Shown here in pieces: positions 12,201 through 20,400 of a stretch of DNA of 64,000 nucleotides. Every line of letters starts with the position of its first letter. Position 1 is the first letter of the stretch. Under the pieces are notes generated by a model. The model made no database searches and had not been told where the DNA came from. It saw only the letters and a program-made list of their open reading frames with translations. The stretch comes from Limnoperna fortunei. Lineage: Eukaryota; Mollusca; Bivalvia; Mytilida; Modiolidae. The translations under genes and the position numbers were made by a program. Location: assembly GCA_944474755.1 (NCBI GenBank), contig OX104113.1, positions 18,539,563-18,603,562 of the forward strand, given 5' to 3'.

Positions 12201-12215
12201 TTATTGGAATCATAA
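1..12215 (+). CDS. SYT14/SYT16-like: Synaptotagmin-14/16-like protein, 3' part of gene (6 exons)
   Basis: Spliced gene cut by the left window edge. Exons are 1-212, 7153-7432, 7868-8025, 8732-8921, 10326-10538 and 12115-12215. They join in frame with GT-AG borders and give 383 visible residues ending in WHVLLES and TAA. Residues 1-86 are a polar, Ser/Asp/Gln-rich linker. Residues about 90-215 form C2A and about 244-383 form C2B. The C-terminal region ([10 protein letters not shown], then CRWHVLLES) is what I recognise as Syt14/16 type. Family members are membrane-traffic proteins whose C2 domains do not bind calcium. In agreement, C2A loop 1 reads SHSQ where calcium-binding C2 domains have SDPY, and loop 3 reads [10 protein letters not shown] without the usual Asp residues. 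Any N-terminal membrane segment lies upstream of the window. Assignment to the Syt14/16 group is firm; choosing between 14 and 16 is not possible here. Confidence 0.9.
398..513 (+). repeat. tRNA-headed SINE, 3' part
   Basis: In the first visible SYT intron. Carries the family's 3' half (GCTTCCTCCCCCAATCAAAA, AGCTGAAAAATTGCTGAAAG) and the tail CAAACAAACAAACAA. The tRNA-like head is missing, as in a 5'-truncated insertion. Confidence 0.75.
1826..2445. mobile_element. Hairpin-ended element with two 168-bp core units
   Basis: Opens with a perfect 22-bp palindrome, 1826-1847 (ACCGTCTCCC/GGGAGACGGT). The core holds a tandem duplication of 168 bp, units 2015-2182 and 2183-2350, nearly identical (both contain TATTTTAGTGTAGTAATGT). 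The right end is uncertain. Fits the hairpin plus tandem-core plan of other elements here. Confidence 0.6.
2526..3480 (-). mobile_element. 3' end of a non-LTR retrotransposon (LINE), minus strand
   Basis: Read on the minus strand, 3470-3117 encodes the C-terminal tail of a reverse-transcriptase polyprotein: [20 protein letters not shown], then CLKC...[12 protein letters not shown], a motif I know from many LINE ORF2 ends. It is followed by a 3' UTR with a ~100-bp duplication (CCTCCTCGTACCCAATGCA at 2850 and 2951) and ends in an (AGAAT)n tail on the + strand at 2528-2570. The 5' part of the element is absent, typical of 5'-truncated LINE insertions. Confidence 0.7.
2528..2570. repeat. Pentanucleotide microsatellite (TAGAA)n
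   Basis: About eight to nine perfect copies of TAGAA. They sit exactly where the 3' tail of the adjacent minus-strand LINE is expected. Confidence 0.95.
3800..4097. mobile_element. Hairpin-ended element, CTTCGAAGAAGAGG family
   Basis: Opens with TATACTCC...CTTCGAAG...GGGGTATA (3800-3831), followed by a CTGTCCATCCGTCCTTCTGTC tract and a GAAATTTTA motif, and closes with GGTATACCGAGTGA, which repeats the stem. A related copy lies at 45939-46226. Confidence 0.6.
4353..4490 (+). repeat. tRNA-headed SINE, 5' part, diverged
   Basis: Resembles the head (GGGGCCTTGCTGGCAGTGTAG, CTGTTGATCA) and central segment (AATTGACAAGGATTGCAAGT, TTTTCCTACC) of the intact copy at 42231-42503. The 3' tail is missing. 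Confidence 0.5.
4575..4783. mobile_element. Fragment of a hairpin-ended element
   Basis: Matches the 53845-54142 copy (TGTAAGCGCAACTCCTCCTA, GGAAGTACATTATATGTAGA, GGGGAGATAATTGGA). It closes with GTGCTCACAGTCCACACTTG, the end shared by several elements here. Its 5' hairpin is not evident. Confidence 0.55.
5128..5375. repeat. Possible small inverted-repeat element
   Basis: Bounded by TTTCTCTAATTTT (5128) and AAAATTAGAGAAA (5363-5375), an exact 13-bp inverted pair. The interior has several CG-containing ACGTCA/TGACGT motifs, unlike the surroundings. It abuts the long palindrome at 5377. Confidence 0.45.
5377..5536. repeat. Long palindrome, 74-bp arms with 12-bp loop
   Basis: Left arm 5377-5450 (begins AGAATCTTACATT) is nearly the exact reverse complement of right arm 5463-5536 (ends AATGTAAGATTCT), with only a handful of mismatches. 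The loop is 5451-5462. A separate single arm of the same family lies at 23908-23990. Confidence 0.9.
5537..7152. other. Intron sequence, no gene or clear element seen
   Basis: AT-rich 3' part of the intron between SYT exons a and b. The only pattern noted is a small duplication near 6890-6960 containing TAGATAGATCAAGGTCAAAG twice. Confidence 0.6.
7153..7432 (+). CDS. SYT14/16-like exon b (start of C2A)
   Basis: Acceptor TTGTAG precedes GACCATTTG; donor GTAACT follows; ends in phase 1. Encodes visible residues 71-163, starting [10 protein letters not shown] and containing the first C2A strands ([10 protein letters not shown], then [12 protein letters not shown]). Loop 1 lacks the calcium-ligand aspartates. 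Confidence 0.92.
7573..7785 (+). repeat. tRNA-headed SINE, nearly full length but diverged
   Basis: In the 435-bp intron between SYT exons b and c. Head resembles GAGTGGTTAGGGTAGTTGGTC, then TTGACAAGGATTG, GGTACTACTGCTTCC, TATAGCTGAAAA and the tail CATTCAAACAAACA. It takes up about half of this short intron. Confidence 0.75.
7868..8025 (+). CDS. SYT14/16-like exon c (end of C2A)
   Basis: Acceptor TTTACAG, donor GTAAGT, ends in phase 0. Encodes residues 164-216, including [20 protein letters not shown], the second half of C2A. The third calcium loop is basic rather than acidic, which fits a calcium-independent C2 domain. Confidence 0.92.
8548..8698 (+). repeat. tRNA-headed SINE, degraded
   Basis: Shows head remnant GCAGAGTGGTCTTAATAGTT and tail TTTAATTCAAACAAACAAAA with a shortened middle. 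Lies just upstream of SYT exon d. Confidence 0.55.
8732..8921 (+). CDS. SYT14/16-like exon d (C2A-C2B linker, start of C2B)
   Basis: Acceptor ATTTCAG, donor GTAATT, ends in phase 1. Encodes a Ser-rich interdomain linker ([18 protein letters not shown]) followed by the start of C2B ([22 protein letters not shown]), residues 217-279. Confidence 0.92.
8922..10325. other. Intron between SYT exons d and e, nothing recognised
   Basis: AT-rich intron with poly-A and poly-T runs. I see no coding exon, RNA gene or named repeat. Confidence 0.6.
10326..10538 (+). CDS. SYT14/16-like exon e (core of C2B)
   Basis: Acceptor TATTTCAG, donor GTTAGT, ends in phase 1. Encodes [14 protein letters not shown] through [12 protein letters not shown], residues 280-350. 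It carries the C2B polybasic strand ([14 protein letters not shown]) and a Lys-rich loop 3 ([11 protein letters not shown]) in place of acidic calcium ligands. Confidence 0.94.
10598..11055. mobile_element. MULE-like MITE with ~75-bp TIRs and 9-bp target duplication
   Basis: 458-bp element. Left TIR 10598-10670 begins CATCCTCACAAGTCAGGG; right TIR 10977-11055 ends CCCTGACTTGTGAGGATG; they match over about 75 bp apart from a 4-bp indel. Both flanks carry ACAAGTGAT (10589-10597 and 11056-11064), a perfect 9-bp target-site duplication. An inner palindrome (TTTGATTGGCTACA/TGTAGCCAATCAAA) lies at about 10931-10968. Long TIRs with a 9-bp duplication are the signature of Mutator-like elements. No transposase, so non-autonomous. 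Sits in the intron before the last SYT exon. Confidence 0.9.
11397..11950. mobile_element. Hairpin-ended element with three ~170-bp core units
   Basis: Opens with GTCTCCCTCAACTTGGTAGG GAGAC (hairpin 11397-11421), then a GTCCTGTCCGTC tract. Three core units begin at 11471, 11641 and 11809 (CCGCTCAACTCCTCTGAA), each with GAAACTTGGT and TGTGGGAG. Closes with GGGGAGACA near 11932, repeating the stem. Confidence 0.75.
12115..12215 (+). CDS. SYT14/16-like terminal exon f with stop codon
   Basis: Acceptor TATCTTTAG. Encodes the last 33 residues, completing Gly351 across the junction and ending CRWHVLLES, then TAA at 12213-12215. This C-terminal helix with its Trp-His pair is conserved in the Syt14/16 group. 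Confidence 0.94.
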
Positions 12216-12985
12216 AATGGACATGAAATGACCGCTGGAATCCTGTAATATCTAGCCTGTAACTGACAGGTCCACAGCTAGTAGTACCACTTATATCTAT
12301 ATAATTTAGGCTGTAGTTTTTTTTTTCAAATTATTTTTGGCAGGTGAAATTGTTGAAAGAAAAGATTGTTTATTATATTTACTTAAAGGCAAAGGACTTT
12401 TTTAAGTTAGCATGTTTTTTTTTTATTAGAATTGATTAAGTATTCACTTTATATAAGGTGCTTATAATTAGCAAAACTGTCTATTTAAAGTATTTTGTTG
12501 TGTTTTTTAACTGCTGCTTTTTCTAAAAATATTTTAAAATATGTTAAATGAACAAAAAGAAATTTACACATAATTCAAGCAATTATCGTTTAATTGAGTA
12601 CTCACACATGCTTTGTGCAAACCACAAGGATTTGGTGATACATTTTTTCTGAAGTTTAGTTATTTTTAACATTTTTTCTGCCAAATTGATGCTTTCAGCC
12701 TATTTTAATGTAATTGAGAAAGATTTAATGATTACAGAATATTAGGAAGACATGTGTACTTATTCATTTTGCAAAGTCTGAATATTACAATCACAGTTTT
12801 AATTTTTTTCAGATAACGGGGCAAAAGAGGCCCTTATGTCCCATGAATTTTAATCTGCCATGTTACAAATCTATATTACTTTTGTTATTAAATTTTGTGT
12901 TTAATTTGTTTACTTACTTTTTTGTTATTGTAAATATTTCTTAAAAAATCTGCAATTTAAATAAAATTTTTGAAAGGCTACATTC
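12216..12985 (+). promoter_or_regulatory. Probable 3' UTR and polyadenylation signal of the SYT14/16-like gene
   Basis: AT-rich non-coding sequence after the stop. A canonical AATAAA at 12960-12965 is the first well-placed candidate poly(A) signal. The true end is not visible from sequence; another AATAAA near 15047 could serve a longer form. Confidence 0.4.
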
Positions 12986-13356
12986 ACAAAAAAAAAACTT
13001 TTTTCCATTGATTAGAATTAAATTAATTGATGAGCTCAGAATCCATTCAGTTAAAAGTCTGCTGATATTATATAAGGGTTCCTTGGGATATGATGTTGAT
13101 TCCAAAACTTTGGCCTTAAAAGATGAAAATAAATCATATTTGAATTTCAGATTTAAGTGTTAAGAATGTCAACTGCTCAAAATAATAAGGATTTTGAAAC
13201 ATTTTGTATTTTGTAGAGGAAACTGATACAGAAACAAAATGAGCATAAAATAATGATTTGTCAATGCACATAATTTTAAGATGCATAGAAAATTTGGTTG
13301 AAAACAGGTTGATTTTTAATGTGTTTTGTATGGACATATTTTCTCCTTGAAAAGCA

Positions 13357-13949
13357 GTAAAGTATAGAAGCTTCTTTAGGACCTACAAACTTTTTTTTTA
13401 ATATGTGATAACAAATTTCATAATTCATGATAAAAATTTTTAATTCGTTATAAAAAATTCCATAATTTATGATAATGGATTTAAATTTGATATAATGAAT
13501 TTCTAGATTTGTGATCACTGTTTTTAATTCATTATAACGAATTCCAGAATGATCACAGGATTTAATTTGTTGTGACAGACTAACCTGATTTGGATGAGGA
13601 TAGTCGAAACATGCTTACATTCAATAGAACTGCATTGATTTACTAACATTCTAGCTGTACTAAAACATGAGAAAGAAAATTATCATGGAATAAAGTTGTA
13701 GAAAAAACAAATTGAAATCTGCTATCACAAATTCTGGAATCAGTTATCTCTAATTCTGAATCTGTTGTAATGAATTAAAAATACATGATCACGAATTCCC
13801 AAGTTCGTTATTAGGAATTATTATCTATGATCACAAAATCTGGAATTAGGTATAACCAATTTAAATTTGTGATCATAAATTCAGGAATTCGTTATAATGA
13901 ATTTAAAAAATATTTTTGGAAGTCCTATAGAAACTTCTGTAGTAAAGAA
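13357..13949. mobile_element. Inverted-repeat element with palindromic interior
   Basis: Imperfect terminal repeats of about 40 bp: left 13357-13400 (AGTATAGAAGCTTCTTTAGG), right 13905-13949, the reverse complement of which reads CTACAGAAGTTTCTATAGGA. The ~500-bp interior is an irregular series of GTGATCAC-like and AATTCRTTATAAYGAATT-like palindromes, for example at 13511, 13530, 13785, 13868 and 13881. No ORF of note. Confidence 0.65.
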
Positions 13950-15472
13950 ATAATGTAATCTACTTTATAATGAAATCTTACTTGAATGTAAAAACATTAT
14001 GAAAAGAAAGTTAGGGTCAGTGTGCATAAACAAATTAAATGCCTTGAAATGGATAAAACAAGTTAAAAAATCTGATGAAAGTATCAAGTCAAAAATGGCC
14101 TGCAAAAATCCTTAACATTTTGCCATAGAATTAAGGTAAAAATTGCAGATGAGTTTTGATGAAATCCATATTTATATGCTATTATTTTATATATTTTTCT
14201 ATTTTTATTTATATATTTTTTGTTATTTTCTTTTTACTATTTACAGAGCCACAGTTTATATTATGTTGAATCTCATTTGTATAAGGTTGTTAAAAATATC
14301 ATTTTATTTAATGTTTTTTTTATTTTTCTGCTGGTTGTGACAAAAAAAGGTTACAGGAATGTCAGTATATGTATTTAGTATTGTAAATTTTATTATAATC
14401 AAATTCTTTAGCTTTAAGTAGTTCCTTATAAGGTGATTAGAATCTCAATTATATTAGATAATTGATAAATTTATTTCAACAAAATGTACAACTAGTAACA
14501 TAATAGTATAAAATGTAGTCCATAAACTTACATAAGAGCCTATGGATTTGATATTAGCCTCATTTAGATTCATTTCACATATATAGAGCCAATAGTTGCC
14601 ACAGTAATTTTTATTTTGAGGTCAAAATGTTTTCTTCATTGTTGTTACTTTTAGTTTTTATATGTTCAATTAAATGGTACATTGATTTGACCCGAAATGG
14701 AATTTTCCAATCTATATACAAAATATTTGGGTAAAAACACAGTAACTCTTGCAAACATGGAAAAGAAAAATAAATTAGTTACTTAAGCCATGAGAATATT
14801 AGCATGATGATTGGAACCTAAGTTTAGACAGCATTTGAATATTGTTATCATACTTGAAAATTTTATGTTTACATTTTACAGCTAAACTACAGCATGAAAC
14901 AAAATTGAATGATGTGTACCATAATTGTTACAGAAAGTCTATGATATTATATCAACACTTTTGTATTTGTACTACTAACAGTGGATCACTTATAATTTTT
15001 ACAGATGAATGTTAAAATGAAGCTTTTGTAATAGCTGTAAAGTTATTAATAAACATTCGATTCTTAATTTAATACATGTAATGGCACATTGGTTGTATGT
15101 AAGTAATAGCTAGGCTTGTTGGTAGATAAATAAATACCTGTTAAAAGAGTTCGTAACCCTTAAACATTTTGTACTTAATTTTAATTCCCAATATAATCAA
15201 AATAGAGAGAAAATAACATGAAAATGTAAAATGTCCTATAAACCACGTTATACTTCTTTGTTACATTGAGCCTTTATATTGCCAGATTCTTTTCAATTTT
15301 TGAATATTGTCTAAATGTTTTTTCCATTTAACCCATCACATACAATTTCTCTGAATTATTCATCCAATCCTAAAGTGTTGTGTCCAATATAATATTGCTT
15401 ATTATTGTATTAATTTTGTCACAAATGCTTATTTGGGGGAAACCATCAAGGGAAGCAATCATATTTCATATA

Positions 15473-16294
15473 CAGTACGCCCAGAGTGTATGCCTATTGT
15501 CAATTTATTGGACAAACGAAACTAAATTGGCATATTATTTCAGTGAAAATATAATGAAATCAGAACGATAAAAACAACAATCATTGCTATACCGGTAACA
15601 GTTACTTTGGCACATAAACCAATCGATCTATTTTTATCTCTAATATGGGTCAATTTCGGTGTAAAAATTGACATTTTTAATGTGTATACGGATAATTTTT
15701 TTAAAATGAAACTTCTATTTTTTTATGGTTTTGGTACATTAAAGGAGATGTAAATGTATATTTGACCTTGATTAACTTCTGCTGATCTAGTGGTTAAACA
15801 GTTGTGTATTTATTTATGTCACGTGCACCTTGTCTAGAGAAAACCTCAACATTTGTGTATTGCCGGCAAAAATCGAATTGATATAGTGTATATGAAATAA
15901 TAAGGACAAAACACATCCTCTGTGGTATACCGTTTGTTGCTACTTGCACTAAGGACTGTATATTGTCTTTTTCTTTAATTACCGTATATCAAGTTGTTCT
16001 TAAAAAAATCTGTTCTAGTGCAGATTCCGATTTATTTACAAAAATTATTAAAAATTTTAAAGTTCTAAATTTCCTCGTATTGACATGACTTTACCAGTCT
16101 ATAGCTACATCTAGGCTGTTGGTAATGCAAGAGTGACTAACAACAAATTGAATAAACAATTAGATTTTGCAATTTGGGGTAGAGATAATTTGTGGGTGAT
16201 TTTGAGTGTCTACACTCAAGATTTTCGGTGTAACACCATGAAACACTCTACACTGTGTAGAGTGTTTGAGTGACCATACACTCTGGACGTACTG
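15473..16294. mobile_element. Tc1/mariner-like TIR element (non-autonomous)
   Basis: 822 bp. Termini CAGTACGCCCAGAGTGTATG (15473) and CATACACTCTGGACGTACTG (ends 16294) form a 20-bp inverted repeat with one mismatch, flanked on both sides by TA, the Tc1/mariner target. Inside the right end is a near-perfect palindrome, AAACACTCTACAC/GTGTAGAGTGTTT (16241-16267). No transposase ORF seen. Confidence 0.65.
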
Positions 16295-18880
16295 TATATT
16301 GGTCACATGTGCAATAATTCAAACTACACATTAAAAGTACATGGTATACAAGAACTCCAGTCACTTGCATATCATGTATGCATTTTCTGTTTTACAATTG
16401 TTATGTTTTTCTATGAAAAAAGCACCTTTGGGGAGGGTGTTCAGGTGTTGCAATGTCATTGATATTTTGGGGCACTATCATAATAATTTAATTATTTTTA
16501 ATGTTTATAAATATACATTTTATTACACCCCCCTAAACCCAGATACATTATGGATATGCTACTGGTTTCTGACCCCTCCAGGTATTTTTCTCCAAACAAA
16601 GCCCAGAATTGTGTAATATCAAAAGGTTAATGTTCATTTATTCTGTAGTCTGTATATAAGATCTTCAACTGCTGGTAAAATTGCTATTAAACATTTGATA
16701 TTAAATATGATCACTAAATTCATCAGACTCATACGAAAATTATTATTTATTAAATTAAACTCAACACATGTATAGAATTAAGTATGCCATCTGGTGTAGC
16801 AGCTTTATTTCATACATTTTCAAATTAAAGAAAATAACAATATCTTTCATTAACACTATACACCATTAGCATCAATGACTTTAAAAAACATCAGTAATTA
16901 TCTAGAAAAGAAAATTTATTTGAATTAAACATATACAATCAAAAGTAAATGCATCTCGTCTACCAAATTATGCATAAATATGCAAATAACCGAAATGAAT
17001 CCACGTTTTTATTTGTAAACAAAAACACTTGCTACCTATAGACATGCTTTCAGCTAACTTTAAGAAATATATAACAAATTATCCCCAATTAAGACTTTTT
17101 GTGTTTGATGAATTTTTTTCCTGTTTGAATGCACGTTCAAATGTTCAAATGTTCAAGGTCACATATAAACATTTATCATACATACTTGGCTTATATACAG
17201 ATGATTCACTGCTTTCAATGATTCATTAATAAAAGTATTGATTTTTGGTAATATTTTAGTATAAGATGTTTACCTCAAATGTTTTTTTTAGAAAATTATA
17301 GATAAAAATACTATTGGTGTTTATCTAGGACTTTTAGCTTCAATTCTTAATCAGTATATCTCCACATTTTGAAGTCATTATGTAGTTTCTCACAGAACCT
17401 TAGAGTCGCCTCACTTTTCACAGCCCAGTGAATTTCAATAACAGTATGTCAACTGACAATCATGTGGTCTCCCTATATAAAAGACTTGTGCAACTTGCCT
17501 CAATTTGAGCAGTGGAACATACAGACTGTCTGACATAAAACAAGGGAAGGGAGACAATCAGAAAGGGTGGGCAATGACTCCTTCATGCTTCAATATACTT
17601 CTTAAGAATTCTAATCACACTGCATTTATACAAACTTGTGTGATTTTTGAATTTTCCATTTTGATTGGTCAAGCTAAAGGGATCTTTGAAGGTACTGTAA
17701 ATATTGTCCAGAACAACACATCAATAGTATATATATATCTATCTCAATCAATTAATTCTTCAGTTTATATTTATACATAATATTGGAATATTCTTTAATC
17801 ATTTGCCTAATACATCTTTAAAAAATTAAATAGATTACTGGTTTATGGTATTTGATTAGAGAGTCTTTAAAATGTTAAAATATGTAGTACATTATTATGA
17901 ATCTACAAGTTGGCATGTCTTACTGCACAGCAGAGTTCTAATTATATTTTAATTGTAGGTGCTTCTAGTATTTTGTATCTGATGTCTTCTGTGTTTTATG
18001 ATTTTTTACTGGGGTCAAGTTGATACGTGTGACTGCTAGATGTTGTGTGAGAATTATCATAGATAAAAGCATAATTTAATTACATAACTTAAGTCAGCAA
18101 TGAAGAGGATTTCAACAAAGTCGTGACTAAAAGTCTTATGGTGTAATGTTAGCTTGTTAATTCGTTGTTTCATTTGTTAAAATGATCAAAATTGTATTAA
18201 CTTGATGGAAAAATGAACATTGATACTCCTATTCCCAGATTACTTTGTGTATGTTGGACTTTTAAGTTCTTTATTTCATTTGTTAAAATGATAAACATGA
18301 AATTTCCAGATTACTTATTGTATGTTGTCTGTTAACTTTGTGATATTTTTTATATCTTTCTTTACTCTTATCTGTTACTGTATTTTCACAATGATGTATA
18401 ATCACAAGCACCTTATTTATTAAAACATTCCAAGAAAATTAGCATTTTTATTAAGCACTTAGGTAATAGTAGACTAAAATAATTTCCATTACCCTGCTTT
18501 TCTTAATGGTGGAAACCAAAAGCATGCTCTTGTGTTATACCCTGTGTCAACTTTGCTTTGGATAACAAACTGTTGTATTACTACAGTACCATCACTTGGA
18601 CACATTATTATGACCACCTTAGTGATGCATGCTTAATGGAGAACAAATCATAAACTAATTAATAATGTCTTATTTATCCTAACAGAAATTAAACCCTTCA
18701 TCTCTATAAAACAATCGGCCAGCTCTGCTAACAATAATATACCTATATGGTTCTTTGTACACAAATAAAATGTTTGAAATTGCATAACATTTAAACCCAG
18801 CAATGAAATTTACAATATATTTTATTGTAGTGTAAGGGAAGTAATTCAGACAAGTAATATGTATGTTTGAGTGTTATCCC
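16295..18880. other. Intergenic sequence, nothing recognised
   Basis: AT-rich stretch between the two genes. Short open frames here show no family resemblance and no splice-linked neighbours. Confidence 0.6.
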
Positions 18881-18886
18881 CTTTCA

Positions 18887-18960
18887 TCAATTTTTGTCTC
18901 GCCTGCGAAAATGTGGCTTGGGTTTCCAGCAGCAGCATTTTGGCTGTATATATAATATCA
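18887..18960. repeat. Left remnant of an old GTCTCGCC hairpin element
   Basis: TTTTTGTCTCGCCTGCGAAAATG followed by a diverged GGGTTTCCAGCAGCAGCAT, the counterpart of GGGAATCCGGCGGCGGCG in the younger copies. The remainder of this copy appears to resume at about 20045. Confidence 0.6.
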
Positions 18961-18964
18961 GTAT

Positions 18965-20042
18965 GTCTAAAAGCCATGAAAATCAACACCATCTCAACAA
19001 GAAATATCACAATAGGAGACACCACCATAGACTATGTTGAAGAGTTAACCTACCTAGGGAGCCTTATCAGCACCGTCAATGCTACCCAAAAAGGCATCAG
19101 AGCTAGACTAGGAAAGGTGTGGACAGCTTTTTCAATCCTGCGTCCAATTTGGAAATCAAGCCTATACTCGCTAAAAACAAAGATTAACCTTTTCAATAGC
19201 AATGTAAAATCAGTGCTTCTTTATGGAGCTGAGTGTTGGATGATCATTTTAAAATGGATAGGCAAAAGATCTGCAAAATAGTTTGGCCTAACAATATTTC
19301 AAACCAAGAACTTCTCAAAAAACTGGCTGCAAGAACATTGGCACTGAAATTAAGGAAAGAAGGCTAAGGTGGCTAGGTCATTTCTTCCATAAATGGCAGA
19401 TTTCTGGTGCAGATGACCCAGTACAGATGAGCTCGCCTGCATACATCTGTACTTGCTGCGTCATCCAATCAAAACGCCAGAAACAAGAATGTTGTTATGG
19501 AAGCATAACGTTCTACTATGACGTTCATTATTTCCAGCATTCTGATTGGATGTCAGAGACAATGGAGTCTAAAACAATGGAGAGTCTATAGGTTATAGCG
19601 ATGTGTAAGTTGTTGGTTTACGGAAGAATAGGCACTTTCATACGTTTTTGGGAAAGTCAGTGTGAACTTTCATTCGTGATAGAAATTTTTATGTCTATTG
19701 GATAGTTCCGCCTCGCTCCACTCGCCAAAACACATAAAATTTCTATCACTTGTGAAAGATCAACCGGTCTTTCCCAAAAACGTATGAACCTATTAGTCTT
19801 CAGGATGGAACAAAAACGACTTCCAAAGGTAGCTTTGAGATGGACGCCACCTGGAAGAAGAAAACCTGGAAGGCCAAAAACAACATGGTGACAGACAGTG
19901 GTGGCAAAATTTATAAGATTTTTTTTTGAGAGGTTTGACATGGGGAGGGGGCACAAAAATTTGCCAAAGATTAACCGAAGTGGAGGGGAAAGATTGCGGC
20001 CTTATGTCTCATTGTAGACGAAGAGGATTGAGTAAGTAAGTA
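18965..20042 (+). pseudogene. Degenerate 3' end of a LINE reverse transcriptase, interrupted
   Basis: Encodes recognisable C-terminal parts of a LINE polyprotein: YVEELTYLGSLISTVNATQK, NSNVKSVLLYGAECW (to about 19240), then in a shifted frame WPNNISNQELLKK and WLGHF. After a ~410-bp insertion it resumes at about 19797 with MEQKRLPKVALRWTPPGRRK and PGRPKTTW, and ends with a DEED-like tail at about 20025 followed by GAGTAAGTAAGTAA. Frameshifts and stops make it non-functional. The family (DUF6451-type ORF tail) is from memory. Confidence 0.8.
19392..19796. mobile_element. Insertion inside the LINE, containing a palindromic MITE
   Basis: Splits the LINE between its WLGHF and MEQKRLPK codons. 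The right part, 19627-19794, is a 168-bp inverted-repeat element: AATAGG...TTTCATACGTTTTTGGGAAAG against CTTTCCCAAAAACGTATGAA CCTATT, with a second inner pair around CTATCAC. Another copy starts at 63949. Confidence 0.7.
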
Positions 20043-20044
20043 AT

Positions 20045-20400
20045 GTAATATGTTTAAGCCCTAGGTTCATTAATTTTGGTACAGGGGCAGATTATGACTA
20101 GTACTTTTTAACCTGTCAACTGAACTTGACCTTTAATGATTTAATGACTATGTTAAAGTTAATGGATAAGTAACCATCCAGTACTGACAGATGACAGTAC
20201 TTGGTATAGATATAGCTGAGCAGCAGTAATAGGTGTCGCCTAACATTGCCCTCAATTTGCTATAACACTAGGTCAGTTCCCCATAACCATACATGGTAGG
20301 AATCAGCAATACAGGACAGTCTGGTAGATGTCACTTGACCTTTATATCAATGGCAACATCATATTTATATGCTCTTTGCACAGTATATTGCTTATGAAGT
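20045..20400. repeat. Right remnant of an old GTCTCGCC hairpin element
   Basis: Diverged but alignable to the 146-bp array elements: AAGCCCTAGGTTCATTAATTT, GACTAGTACTTTTTA, ACTTGACCTTTAATG, GTTCCCCATAACCATACATG, GGACAGTCTGGTAG and ATGCTCTTTGCA. With 18887-18960 it makes one old element split by the LINE. Confidence 0.65.

Noticed and set aside
14143..14340. Hydrophobic 65-codon frame that might encode a small membrane protein
   Set aside because: Its Phe/Tyr/Leu bias is what AT-rich T-runs give by chance; it overlaps nothing conserved.
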